Shown: positions 10,828 to 21,475 of the stretch, piece by piece | Position numbering within the stretch: the stretch's first letter is position 1 | Layout: the number at the start of each line of letters is the position of its first letter | NCBI GenBank assembly: GCA_037903475.1 | Contig: JBAJFG010000479.1 | Span: 1,350,501 to 1,414,500, forward strand | DNA: 64,000 nt | DNA from: Ancylostoma caninum | Lineage: Eukaryota > Nematoda > Chromadorea > Rhabditida > Ancylostomatidae | Direction: 5' to 3' | Program-made: the position numbers and the translations under genes | The notes under the pieces: model-generated | The model's input: the letters and a program-made list of their open reading frames with translations, nothing else | Databases searched by the model: none | What the model was told of the DNA's origin: nothing

Positions 10828-13800
10828 CCAGTCTGGCCGTCCGGCTAACGCCGGACTTCCAGACTTTTCCTAATGCTCGCTTTGCTCGCATGGCTTCATC
10901 CCTTCTTTATTCAAATAAAGTCACAGCTATTCCACATTTTTGCTATAATGTGTTCCACACCCTTTCCATTGCTTTTTCTCATGTAAAAATGCACTTATCA
11001 AAAAGGATTAACCTTCTCGAAGCAATTTTATCATTTGCTCAACTGAAATAGCTTTTTGTAACTATATATAACCGGTCCAAGCTGGATTGACCGCAGAAAA
11101 TGGTCTATCATTCTTTGTTTGTTATAACTGGTCAAGTGATAAGAGTCAGTTAGAACATATAAAAGTGGAGGGTGCGGTGTGTTCATAAACAAATGAGAAG
11201 AGAAGAACGCGGGGGAGGACGTAAGGAGGAAGGATTCACACGGATTGCATACTAATCCGCGCATTGGTCTGACATCCAGTTTTTCTTAACGATTGATGTT
11301 AGACGCCATCGAATCGATTTAACAAATATGGACCTAACCCATGACATTTCCCTGAGTAGTGGACACCGGCGCACCCCTCCTGCATCGGTAGCTATATTTT
11401 CAGGCGCTCCTCCACTTTTGAGCGCAGGCGCAGCCCTATGACAGCAGTAGACCCGTATCCCCCCACTTTGGGCGCCAGCGCACCCTTATCACAGCCGTGG
11501 ACCCGTCTCCCCCACATTGGGCGCCGGCACACCCTTATCATAGTGGTGGACCCGTCTCCCCCCACTTTGGGCGCCGGCGCAGCCTTATACAGTGATGGAC
11601 CCGTCTCCCCCCACTTTGGGGCCGGCGCACCCTTATCACAGTGGTGGACCCGTCTCCCCCCACTTTGGGCGCCGGCGCACCCTTATCACAGTGTGGACCC
11701 GTCTCCCCCCACTTTGGCGCCGGCGCAGCCTTATCACAGTGTGGACCCGTCTCCCCCCACTTTGGGCGCCGGCGCACCCTTATCACAGTGGTGGACCCGT
11801 CTCCCCCCACTTTGGGCGCCGGCGCAGCCTTATCACAGTGATGGACCCGTCTCCCCCCACTTTGGGCGCCGGCGCAGCCTTATCACAGTGATGGACCCGT
11901 CTCCCCCACATTGAGCGCCGGCGCAGCCTTATCACAGTGATGGACCCGTCTCCCCCCACTTTGGGCGCCGGCGCACCCTTATCACAGTGGTGGACCCGTC
12001 TCCCCCCACTTTGGGCGCCGGCGCAGCCTTATCACAGTGGTGGACCCGTCTCTCCCCACTTTGGGCGCCGGCGCACCCTTATCATAGTGGTGGACCCGTC
12101 TCCCCCACTTTGGGCGCCGGCGCACCCTTATCACAGTGGTGGACCCGTCTCCCCCACTTTGGGCGCCGGCGCACCCTTATCAAGTGTGTGGACCCGTCTC
12201 CCCCAATTTGGGCGCCGGCGCACCCTTATCACAGTGGTGGACCCGTCTTCCCCCACTTTGGGTGCCGGCGCAGCCTTATCACGGTGATGGACCCGTCTCC
12301 CCCCACTTTGGGCGCCGGCGCACCCTTATCATAGTGGTGGACCCGTCTCCCCCCACTTTGGGGGCCGGCGCACCCTTATCACAGTGGTGGACCCGTCTCC
12401 CCCCACATTGAGCGCCGGCGCAGTCTTATCACAGTGATGGACCCGTCTCCCCCACATTGAGCGCCGGCGCAGCCTTATCACAGTGATGGACCCGTCTCCC
12501 CCTACTTTGGGCTCCGGCGCAGCCTTATCACAGTGATGGACCCGTCTCCCCCCACTTTGGGCGCCGGCGCACCCTTATCACAGTGGTGGACCCGTCTCCC
12601 CCCACTTTGGGCGCCGGCGCAGCCTTATCACAGTGGTGGACCCGTCTCTCCCCACTTTGGGCGCCGGCGCAGCCTTATAACAGTGATGGACCCGTCTCCC
12701 CCACTTTGGGGGCCGGCGCACCCTTATCACAGTGGTGGACCCGTCTCCCCCCACATTGAGCGCCGGCGCAGCCTTATCACAGTGATGGACCCGTCTCCCC
12801 CCACTTTGGGCGCCGGCGCACCCTTATCACAGTGGTGGACCCGTCTCCCCCCACTTTGGGCGCCGACGCACCCTTATCACAGTGGTGGACCCGTCTCCCC
12901 CCACTTTGGGCGCCGGCGCACCCTTATCACAGTGGTGGACCCGTCTCCCCCCACTTTGGGCGCCGGCGCACCCTTATCACAGTGGTGGACCCGTCTCCCC
13001 CACTTTGGGCGCCGGCGCAGCCTTATCACAGTGATGGACCCGTCTCCCCCACTTTGGGCGCCGGCGCAGCCTTATCACAGTGATGGACCCGTCTCCCCCC
13101 ACTTTGGGCGCCGGCGCACTCTTATCACGGTGATGGACCCGTCTCCCCCCACATTGGGCGCCGGCGCACCCTTATCACAGTGGTGGACCTGTCTCCCCCC
13201 ACTTTGGGCGCCGGCGCACCCTTATCACAGTGGTGGACCCGTCTCCCCCCACATTGAGCGCCGGCGCAGCCTCATCACAGTGATGGACCCGTCTCCCCCC
13301 ACATTGAGCGCCGGCGCAGCCTCATCACAGTGATGGACCCGTCTCCCCCCACTTTGGGCGCCGGCGCACCCTTATCATAGTGGTGGACCCGTCTCCCCCC
13401 ACTTTGGGCTCCGGCGCAGCCTTATCACAGTGATGGACCCGTCTCCCCCCACATTGAGCGCCGGCGCAGCCTTATCACAGTGATGGACCCGTCTCCCCCA
13501 CTTTGGGCGCCGGCGCACCCTCAGAGTGGTGGACCCGTCTCCCCCCACTTTGGGCGCCGGCGCACCCTTATCACGTGGTGGACCCGTCTCCCCCCACTTT
13601 GGGCGCCGGCGCACCCTTATCACAGTGGTGGACCCGTCTCCCCCCAGGGATGGATCACCGTGGACCCGTCTCCCCCCACTTTGGGCGCCGGCGCACCCTT
13701 ATCACAGTGGTGGACCCGTCTCCCCCCACTTTGGGCGCCGGCGCACCTTATCACAGTTGGACCCGTCGGTTGGACCCGTCTCCCCCCACACCCTTATCAC

Positions 13801-14584
13801 GGTGCCCGTCTCGGGCGCCGGCGCACCCTTATCACAGTGATGGACCCGTCTCCCCCCACTTGGGCGCCGGCGCACCTTTATCACAGTGGTGGACCCGTCT
13901 CCCCCCACTTTGGGCGCCGGCGCACCCACAGTTGGACCCGTCTCCCCCCACTTTGGGCGCCGGCGCACCCTTATCATAGTGGTGGACCCGTCTCCCCCCA
14001 CTTTGGGCTCCGGCGCAGCCTTATCACAGTGATGGACCCGTCTCCCCCCACATTGAGCGCCGGCGCAGCCTTATCACAGTGATGGACCCGTCTCCCTCCA
14101 CTTTGGGCGCCGGCGCAGCCATTCTCCATGTGCTCCATTGACGGACCAGTTGTACACCATCCGACCTTCTGTTCGATCTCATACCTACCCCACTCCACCA
14201 CACCACACCCGTTCCTAGCCTTTTATATGATCTCACAATCACGATCATTGACCATCACGATCATTGACCAATCGTAGAATTTCGTAAGGCCAATGGCATA
14301 CTTCACAGCGACATCGTCGCGCTGAAGAAAATGAATGGAAATGATGAGAACGAAATGTTATGAGTTCTCACATCTTATCACACAGTTTGCATGGAATACC
14401 GTGCTGGCGTTGGAGCCACTGTGAGTAAACTTGTAGTGGTGAACGGTCGCAGCGACAGCGTCGCTGTGTAGTATGCCCTAGGCCTAACGGTCTGACACAC
14501 ATTGTTACATACTTACATACTTACATACTTACATACATACAGACACACATGTAAACAGGCTAAGCCCGTTATTATATAGAATGA
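10828..14584 (-). mobile_element. Helitron-like element with minisatellite, family A copy H1
   Basis: Read on the minus strand, the element begins TCATTCTATATAATAACGGG after an A. It ends with a two-tier hairpin (inner stem GTCCGGC/GCCGGAC, outer stem AGTCTGG/CCAGACT) closing in CTGG before a T. These are the hallmarks of rolling-circle Helitrons: 5' TC, 3' hairpin plus CTRR, A|T target and no TSD. A 2.7-kb array of ~50-bp units fills the middle. About 570 bp of unique 3' sequence is shared with the copies at 43451-47382 and 51909-53216. No Rep/helicase ORF is present. Confidence 0.75.
11401..14121. repeat. ~50-bp GC-rich minisatellite array in H1 (about 54 units)
   Basis: Tandem units of 49-50 bp contain GGGCGCCGGCGC, TTATCACAGTG and GGACCCGTCTCCCC. 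Two main sub-types alternate irregularly: CGCACCC tends to go with GTGGTGGACC and CGCAGCC with GTGATGGACC. The unit carries a perfect GCGCCGGCGC palindrome. A degraded patch near 13640-13940 has partial units. Proline-rich ORFs read from it are by-products of the repeat, not genes. Confidence 0.95.
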
Positions 14585-15215
14585 TAAGGCAACCCCTTCA
14601 TCTCGGGATATCCCCTATCAGGTCCTACACAGGCCCCGAGATGCTAAGTGAAGTTGCTGACCGCGGCGCGCATGTGGTTGTGCTTCAGATTATGTATAAA
14701 GGGCTTGCCCAACAGATCCAAATTCCGGAAAATGAATAAGCCCTTGTCTTGAGTATCACCAAAGTCTATTAACCTCACTGACTGAGACCCAAGCAAATGA
14801 GTGGTCACTCGGTGAAACCAATAGGACCTAAAATGTGCTTTTGGTTGAGTCCAGAATCAAACCTGGCTTGTGGGCCGGAGCACTGTTACTGTGGGACGTT
14901 GCCAAAGGACATCCCAACTGAGTTTAACTTCAAGCCAAAACAACTTCCTGTTGAAGAGAAACTAGCGTTGTTGCCATATTTTTGGCCCACCCTGTTGTGA
15001 TAAGATGGCGAAGTTCAGTGATCAATTCTGCAGTAGATACGTACCTCAGATCATTTTGAGAATGACTTTGTTGTGAAACGAGTTGAATTTATCTGACTCT
15101 TTTAATGGTACTCGGACCCTCAGTTATGATTTACGATTTACGATTTACGGCGGTTTTGGAAAATTTACGATTTACGATTTACGAAAATTGAAATTTTTGT
15201 TACGCACATCCCTGG

Positions 15216-15654
15216 TCTATACGCTCCATCGCTAGAATCTCGAACTCAGCGGCGCATATGCATTGTACCCAAATTGTGACGGTTGGACTCGGCCGCTGCT
15301 CGGCTGCTTTCATCTTGAATAAGTGCTACTAATCATCACTTATAATTATACAATGTTTTCCTAATTTCTATAGCTGTTCTGAACCACTTTAATGATCATA
15401 TTTGCTAATGAACTCGAAAACCAGGGAGGTGGACGAGTTTGACACTTGCAGTAGTACAGCTTTGGCGCTCGCCGCTGAGTTCCTGATTCTATCGATGGGG
15501 TTTATAGAGTGTACATATATCCAGTGTCCAAGGGTCCCCTGGCCAGGATATTTTAAAAAAGTCCATTACACAACGGTGGAAAATATTTTGAAAGTTGGGC
15601 ACTGCGCCGTATACTGTATCAAGAATGCTTGATATCGATTGAAAACGACCACGT
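15216..15654. other. Unassigned interval
   Basis: Between the hAT shell and the MULE I see no gene or recognisable repeat. One 76-codon ORF has no recognisable family motif. Confidence 0.5.
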
Positions 15655-15835
15655 CTCAGTCCGATTACTTCCGATCTCGTCCGACCCCGCCCATCCGAAC
15701 TCGTCCGCGTTGCGGGGTCCGATCTCGTCCGAGCGGAGTCCGATCTCGTCCGTAACAAGTCCGATCTCGTTCGAGGCGCGCAAAAGATTGAATATTTGTC
15801 TTTCTCATCCAGGGCATTTCAGACGCCGGCAGCAC

Positions 15836-18252
15836 ATGGAGTTCCAGCCGGTTTCTGTTGTATATATGCCATCACAGCAACGCGGACATGACATTGCGCT
15901 ATACTACCTTTCGGAGGATGCAAATTGCTGTTATGAGTTCTCGTTCAAGAGAATGAATTCGAGAGAAGACGTATCAGTTTATATTTGTACACTACGTCGT
16001 GCACTGAAGGAGAAGCACAGGAATCAGTACACGGGAACAGTTCCTAGCGTGAAGGTTAGCTTCTTACGCAATTATATCCTTTTTTTTTTGCTTGGTGTCA
16101 TCACTTTCGAGCTCCATAATCAGTGATACTATTTTCACTAGTCCAAATCTGTTTCATTTTGGCAGTACTTCACATTCACGGACCCAAAAACTTCTGATAC
16201 CTTCTTCGGCCGTAACTTCTTGTAGGGGTGTGTGGGGGTCTATTTGAGGTGTTGAAGTGTCTATTTTGCACGGTAGCCCTTTTGTAATGTTACGGTTGTA
16301 GATATGCTATGTCGGAGAATCTTCTGAAATGTAGAATGTGGAATAGTATCGACTTGCGCTTCTAGTTGTATGTGATTAAAAGATGCGTTAGGCAAAGAAT
16401 CTGGCTTCATTGCTAGATCGAAACATTGAGGAATGATCCATCATTTCGTTGACCACAAAATGAAAGAAGTTTTCGCGCAGATTTTGCTTGATTATGTTGT
16501 TTTGTTTCACCCGAGCTCAGCGAATTAAATGGCTCCTCTGCAAAATTAGGCGAAATTCCTGTGCTGAGATTTCAGAGCAGAAGTAGCCAATAGTGTCAAT
16601 ATACTCCTCAATCAATATTTCAGGTAAGAAACGGACAGTTCATAACAGACCCGCGTTTAAACCATTTTTGCACCCCGAAAAGCTCTGGGCGTGCAATTAT
16701 GCGGCGTGAAATAATCAGGAAGTGCGACCAAGCCAGAATGGATGCAAGCCTTACAGTTGCGCGTGCGAAGTATGAGTTGTTATCAAGCATTGAAAACATA
16801 CAGTATGGTTAGTTAAGCTGAAAATGCATAGGGATACTCCTCCTCAAGAAAGAATGAACATGGTGGACGAGTTGGCTGTAGGGATTGGAGGGGCCAAGGA
16901 TACCTTTAGGAAGAAGTTTATTTGGAATAAGACAAGGCAGGACCGTATCAATCCAGTGCGCCTCGGCGAAGTGCCACAGTCTCTGTGTTCCATTGATCAG
17001 GAAGATCTCGCCTTGTACGACGAAAACAACATTCTGATCATTGGAAGCAGAAGAATTTGGAGAGCAATTTTCAACGAAATGCTTTGGAAACTTTTTTGGT
17101 GGGTCAGATGAATTCTTGGGTAGGACGTAGATGATGTGACACGTTTTCAGGGAGACGGTCGCTTCAAACAAATACCACTTGCGACGCAGCGGGGCCGTCT
17201 CAATTCTACACCGTTCTTGCCGAGGTGAATGATCGCCACACACTGCCTGTCTTTTTTGCATTTTTGCCGGATTCAAGAGAAGAGACCTATAAACATTTAT
17301 TCAGGTAACAATTTGGATGGATTAGAAACCTACTCATACATTTCTTGAAATAAAAAGGATGTTTCAGATGGTTTCGAGAGAACATCGGAGACACACTGGT
17401 GAGAATCCAACGTCTAGCAAAGCCGTTCATCACTGATTTTGAGAAGGGGGCTATTAATGCCATTCAGGAAGAACTACGAGTTGATGTTTTAGGGTAAGCT
17501 GCAAGTTATGAAAATTGCTTGTCTTTTGATTGGAGATTCTGATTAAACGTTAAATAGAAGTGACTTTGCAGGTGTTTATTTCACTTCGATCAAGCTATTC
17601 TGCGCAATCGGGACCTCCTCGGGTTGAAGAACGCTGCTGAGAAGAATCGCGCTGTTGCTGTGTTTTTTCGGCGAATTCAAATGCTTCCTCTGCTTAGAGA
17701 AGATCTGCATGGCATCTCTGGCGCACTTATAGCACCAGAGCGGCCCATCGTAACCGCTAGCGAAGAACATGCGCTGCTTGAGTTTATGCAGTACATGAGA
17801 AACACATGGTTGCCGCCTAATGGGACCTTCCATGGCCTTTGGAATCATAGCACCAATGAGGGAACACGTACGATAAACTTTGCAGAAGGCTCACACTCGC
17901 AAATTCGACATACTTTCGGTGGTAAGTATGACATCATTTACTGTTTTTTTTACTAATTATTGATGTGGGAGGTTCGATATGCGATACAATATATTCAGCT
18001 CGTACTCCAAATTTGCGAGAAATGGTCGAGTACTGCCGAGAAGAACTGACGATGGCGAAGGCAAAAATTCGATCAATTTTGGATGGGAGCTTGAACGTAC
18101 GATACCTACGTCCAGATGAGCGGGGGCGCCAGTTGAACGTTATTCAAGAAATGCGGAATTTCCGCGAGAGCATTTCACACTCACTCCCCACTCCTCGCCA
18201 GTGCAAAACTCACCTAGACAATCTGGCTCGTTTTCTAGCCACTGACTCGTAA
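15836..18252 (+). pseudogene. MULE transposase, multi-exon, frame-broken
   Basis: The N-terminal exon (from about 15836, MEFQPVSVVYMP) and the exon at 16624-16807 look like the FLYWCH-type DNA-binding region of nematode MULEs (YEFSFKR...GTVPSVK...FITDPRLNHFC). The catalytic region follows: GDGRFK near 17152, LPVFFAFLPDSREETYKHLF near 17240-17305, ITDFEKGAINAIQEEL near 17430 and LFHFDQAI near 17580, ending TFGG near 17920. A last exon encodes LREMVEYCREEL. Spliced exons need frame changes near 17035 and 17190, and the gap 16808-16829 is too short for an intron. The gene is therefore probably inactive in this copy. Confidence 0.75.
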
Positions 18253-18363
18253 GCAGTTAGTTGTGTATATTGTTCTTGTTCACTGACTTCTTTTCACGAG
18301 TCTTCCATTAACTTTTCATTTAATATTGCAGTGTTTTGCGAAGTTCTTATTCTGCTGTAACAG

Positions 18364-18448
18364 GTCAATCCTGATTGCACCCCTAGAAGCGTGAGTTTAC
18401 GAGTGATATGGCACTGCCCCCAGTACTAGGGGTGCAATCAGGATCGAC
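18364..18448. repeat. 23-bp inverted repeat (hairpin) behind the MULE transposase
   Basis: The arms 18364-18386 and 18426-18448 are reverse complements with one mismatch (core ATCCTGATTGCACCCCTAG), separated by a 39-base loop. It could act as a hairpin in the transposase 3' UTR or be a small insertion remnant. Confidence 0.7.
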
Positions 18449-19265
18449 GTTTCTTGTATCTCTGCAAAGTTGCGGTATTCGAGGCACCTTGAATTCACGG
18501 TCATTCCATAAGCAGAACCTCCTGCAACACAACTTCCATTTGCGGGGTAATGGATATCTCAATCGCATCAAGGCTGATTTGCTTTTGCACGATTGATTTG
18601 CCCAGTTCCTTACATGGCCGCGAAAATCGCTTACTTTCCATATGTTCAAACTTATGGACTTGAAAATTCGAAGCTATCTTTGCGCCGAGTTGTTTTTGTC
18701 GGTGCTGATTGAGTCATCTTTGTTCTCTTTTTCTCGTGTACAAATCGCATTACTACAACTCTATGATTCTTCCCGGTCACATACGTGTACTACCGCCTAT
18801 CTCGCCAAAGAAGTACCGGTTACCATACAAATCCCGTGTAATCACCTCATGAAATGAGAGTATATTGTCGAAGATGTTCTCAGAGAAGTTCATTTCCTCA
18901 GTGATCTTTCGTTTGTTTCGATTAGTGATTTCTTGCTTATAAAGGAATCGATTGTGTCTGTTTCCGATATAATGAAGGATTCATTACTACACTTGTGTTA
19001 GCGTTACATTAGTAATCCTGGATGTTTCAGTCATTGCGGAGCATTTCATCGCTCTTCTGAACCATATCAGAGTGAATGAGCAGCTAGATGCTCCAAAATA
19101 CGAATTTCTTAATCATCTCGCAGCCGAAAGCGCTAGCAGATTTCATTGGACTAGATCGGACTCCATTCGGACGAGATCGGACTCCGCTCGGACGAGATCG
19201 GACGCCGCAACGCGGACGAGTTCGGACGGGTGGGGTCGGACGAGATCGGATACAACCCTCAGTCC

Positions 19266-19656
19266 ATGACCAATCTATCAGTAACTACCAGGTGAATGAG
19301 CTATAATAGTTGTTACCTTCCTTTAACCTGTTTTTTTTTTCACGAAAAGAAGCGCTTGCTATACAGTTGTTTGCTGGTTTGCAATGATTGTATTTTGCTA
19401 GGTGTCATCCTACGCCCGACTATTGTTCTCAGGTTACAGGGTGTTTTTCCGGGAGTAAAGATCGGTGCAATTGCGGACCCACTACAAAGGCTACGTGCGA
19501 ATTGCTGGAACCAGGCCCCGGCACGAGCCTGTATTAGGGTCGTAGCCAAAACGAAGCTCCCTTTGATAAATGCAGATTTTACGAAGCCCCCTCTGAAAAT
19601 AACAATAGATAGAAGGTCCCAAGTCCGGTCTTCTTTAAACCTCGGCATAATATTCT
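19266..19656. other. Interval between MULE and Penelope-like pair
   Basis: No gene is seen. The stretch around 19500-19590 (GGCCCCGGCACGAG..., ACGAAGCCCC) resembles dispersed sequence near 22600 and 37720, so it is probably another repeat. The motif AATAGATAGAAGG at 19605-19617 recurs at 21474-21486 on the far side of the Penelope-like pair. Confidence 0.4.
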
Positions 19657-19714
19657 AATATTTGTATGCTTCTGTTAGCGACGCACGAGGTTGTCAAACT
19701 TCTTTATTGGCCGA

Positions 19715-19740
19715 CGTTTCGGCGACTTCGCCTTCGTCAG
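19715..19740 (-). ncRNA. Hammerhead-ribozyme-like core, minus copy
   Basis: On the minus strand: CTGACGA, then a stem GGCG-AAGT-CGCC, then GAAAC. This matches the hammerhead core reported in Penelope-like elements, except that the conserved CUGAUGA reads CUGACGA, which may impair cleavage. Confidence 0.45.
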
Positions 19741-19956
19741 AGCCTGAAAGAGTCAAGTCGATCCGTTAAAGTATTCGGACAAACACCTCCTCAATCCAAC
19801 GTCGATCCAGATTATACCCGGTAATCTTGAATAACTCCAGCGGTAGCCCACTCACCTCTTCACAAGTCCGCCGACCGGATGATGTCTTCGACGACCGGCC
19901 GAACACGCTGGACTTGGAAACAGTATGAGACATTCTGCCATCAGTCATATCTCGAG

Positions 19957-20704
19957 TCAGATCTTACACAGTGCGAGATATGGATAGAGCTCACTGGTGA
20001 TGGTGGGGCACTCCTCTTTGCGGTTTATTCTCGGGTTTTTGGCATGAATCCAAAAGGCCTCGAGCGTCTTGCGTGCTGATATCTCAGTTTCAAGTGCAAG
20101 AATCGTTGCTTCTACTTCGTAATCGACGCCGTCATGCACTCGCATTCGATGAGCACCCAAAGGATTAGACGAGCGACAACTTAGTTTCCCTTCAAGATGC
20201 TCTTTAATTCTAACGCAGAGTGGCCGTGCAGTTTCACCAATGTATTCGTCCCCACAAACTCTGCACTTGATCATGTACACAGTACAAGATTTCATGCAAT
20301 CACCCTCTGTGCCAAATGGACAAATGACACAGTCGGGCGTTACGCAGAGGCGGTCGTATAAGCGGTTTCGAACCAATTGGTGTTTCAGATTGTTTGGTGG
20401 AATTTCAGTGATCGTCACCAAACTTTCCAGACCTGCTCTCCTCAGACAGAGTCGCGTGGCTCTGCTAACATCATCGGAGATGAACGGCATGCAAAACTGG
20501 ATTGTATTGGATATCTTGGCATGTTCTTCTCGCGTTTGTTTGTTGCGCCGCCAACCATAGGATCCTCTGAGGGTATAACCGTTAGAAATGGCGATATCTT
20601 GAGCCAAGTGGAGCGATTCACGCTTCTCTTCCCTCCCTGAACAGACCCTTGCTGCTGTCTTGAACATGTTGCCAACAACCGATCTCTTCGTCTGTTTAGG
20701 GTGG
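19957..20704 (-). pseudogene. GIY-YIG endonuclease domain of Penelope-like element, minus copy (5' truncated)
   Basis: The minus-strand frame is open from about 20704 to its stop at 19957. It contains the linker region before the endonuclease, CVTPDCVICPFG, the nuclease signature VYMIKCRVCGDEYIGET, the conserved RIKEHL and a C-terminal tail. The RT domain is missing, so this is the 3' end of an element. The open frame extends further upstream only as antisense of the inverted neighbour and is not coding there. Confidence 0.75.
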
Positions 20705-20708
20705 GCAG

Positions 20709-21178
20709 AGAGTTTGGTGACGATCACTGAAATTCCACCAAACAATCTGAAACACCAATTGGTTCGAAACCGCTTATACGACCGCCTCTGCGTAACGCCC
20801 GACTGTGTCATTTGTCCATTTGGCACAGAGGGTGATTGCATGAAATCTTGTACTGTGTACATGATCAAGTGCAGAGTCTGCGGGGACGAATACATTGGTG
20901 AAACTGCACGGCCACTCTGCGTTAGAATTAAAGAGCATCTTGAAGGGAAACTAAGTTCTCGCTCGTCTAACCCTTTGGGTGCTCATCGAATGCGAGTGCA
21001 TGACGGCGTCGATTACGAAGTAGAAGCAACGATTCTTGCACTTGAAACTGAGATATCAGCACGCAAGACGCTCGAGGCCTTTTGGATTCATGCCAAAAAC
21101 CCGAGAATGAACCGCAAAGAGGAGTGCCCCACCATCACCAGTGAGCTCTATCCATATCTCGCACTGTGTAAGATCTGA
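20709..21178 (+). pseudogene. GIY-YIG endonuclease domain of Penelope-like element, plus copy (5' truncated)
   Basis: Mirror of the 19957-20704 copy, starting just upstream of the conserved VTITEIPPNNLKHQLVRN and ending at the same stop. The zinc-ligand-like cysteines (CVTPDCVICPFG), the YIGET motif and the RIKEHL motif are intact. Only a few residue differences separate the copies (for example SSRSS against SCRSS), so duplication or co-insertion is recent. No start codon of its own is evident. Confidence 0.75.
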
Positions 21179-21394
21179 CTCGAGATATGACTAATGGCAG
21201 AATGTCTCATACCGTTTCCAAGTCCAGCGTGTTCGGCCGGTCGTCGAAGACATCATCCGGTCGGCGGACTTGTGAAGAGGTGAGTGGGCTACCGTTGGAG
21301 TTATTCAAGATTACCGGGTATAATCTGGATCGACGTTGGATTGAGGAGGTGTTTGTCCGAATACTTTAACGGATCGACTTGACTCTTTCAGGCT

Positions 21395-21420
21395 CTGATG
21401 AAGGCGAAGTCGCCGAAACG
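21395..21420 (+). ncRNA. Hammerhead-ribozyme-like core, plus copy
   Basis: CTGATGA, an extra A, stem GGCG-AAGT-CGCC and GAAAC follow in order just after the endonuclease gene of the plus-strand Penelope-like copy. The conserved CUGAUGA and GAAA boxes are both present, as described for Penelope-like elements. Cleavage activity is not shown by sequence alone. Confidence 0.55.
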
Positions 21421-21475
21421 TCGGCCAATAAAGAAGTTTGACAACCTCGTGCGTCGCTAGCAGAAGCATACAAAT

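Larger units (their letters stand above)
8748..15214. mobile_element. hAT-type shell C (6.5 kb) hosting nested Helitron-like elements
   Basis: The outer ends are CAGGGATGTGCGTAA and its exact reverse complement (15-bp TIR). They are flanked by a perfect 8-bp duplication GTCTATAC at 8740-8747 and 15215-15222. Subterminal regions on both sides are built of TTTACGATTTACG-type repeats. No transposase is visible. Nested inside are a Helitron-like element at about 9474-10446 and the minisatellite Helitron at 10828-14584. The stretches 8870-9470, 10447-10827 and 14585-15120 show no gene. The original element was probably a short MITE that grew by insertion. Confidence 0.8.
15663..19257 (+). mobile_element. 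MULE (Mutator-like) DNA transposon
   Basis: Inverted ~105-bp terminal regions made of repeated TCGGACGAGATCGGA motifs lie at about 15670-15775 and 19150-19250, both in the same orientation relative to the element interior. They bracket a MULE transposase coding region. An 8-bp direct repeat CTCAGTCC lies just outside both ends (15655-15662 and 19258-19265) and is consistent with a TSD; MULEs usually make 8-11 bp. The region 18253-19130 after the coding part has no gene but contains a 23-bp hairpin. Confidence 0.7.
19657..21475. mobile_element. Head-to-head pair of Penelope-like element 3' ends
   Basis: Two nearly identical arms of about 750 bp (19657-20427 and 20709-21475) are inverted around a ~280-bp unique spacer belonging to the minus-strand copy. 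Each arm encodes the C-terminal GIY-YIG endonuclease domain of a Penelope-like element and ends outward with a hammerhead-like core and the same terminal sequence. No reverse transcriptase domain is present. Penelope-like elements are known for tandem or inverted partial copies and for hammerhead motifs, which supports the assignment. Confidence 0.78.

Noticed and set aside
11401..14121. CRISPR-like regular repeats
   Set aside because: Units are contiguous without unique spacers, variable in sequence, and in a eukaryotic genome; this is a minisatellite.
19957..20895. 312-codon minus ORF taken as one protein
   Set aside because: Its first third is the antisense of the inverted plus-strand copy; only the part from about 20704 down is Penelope-derived coding sequence.
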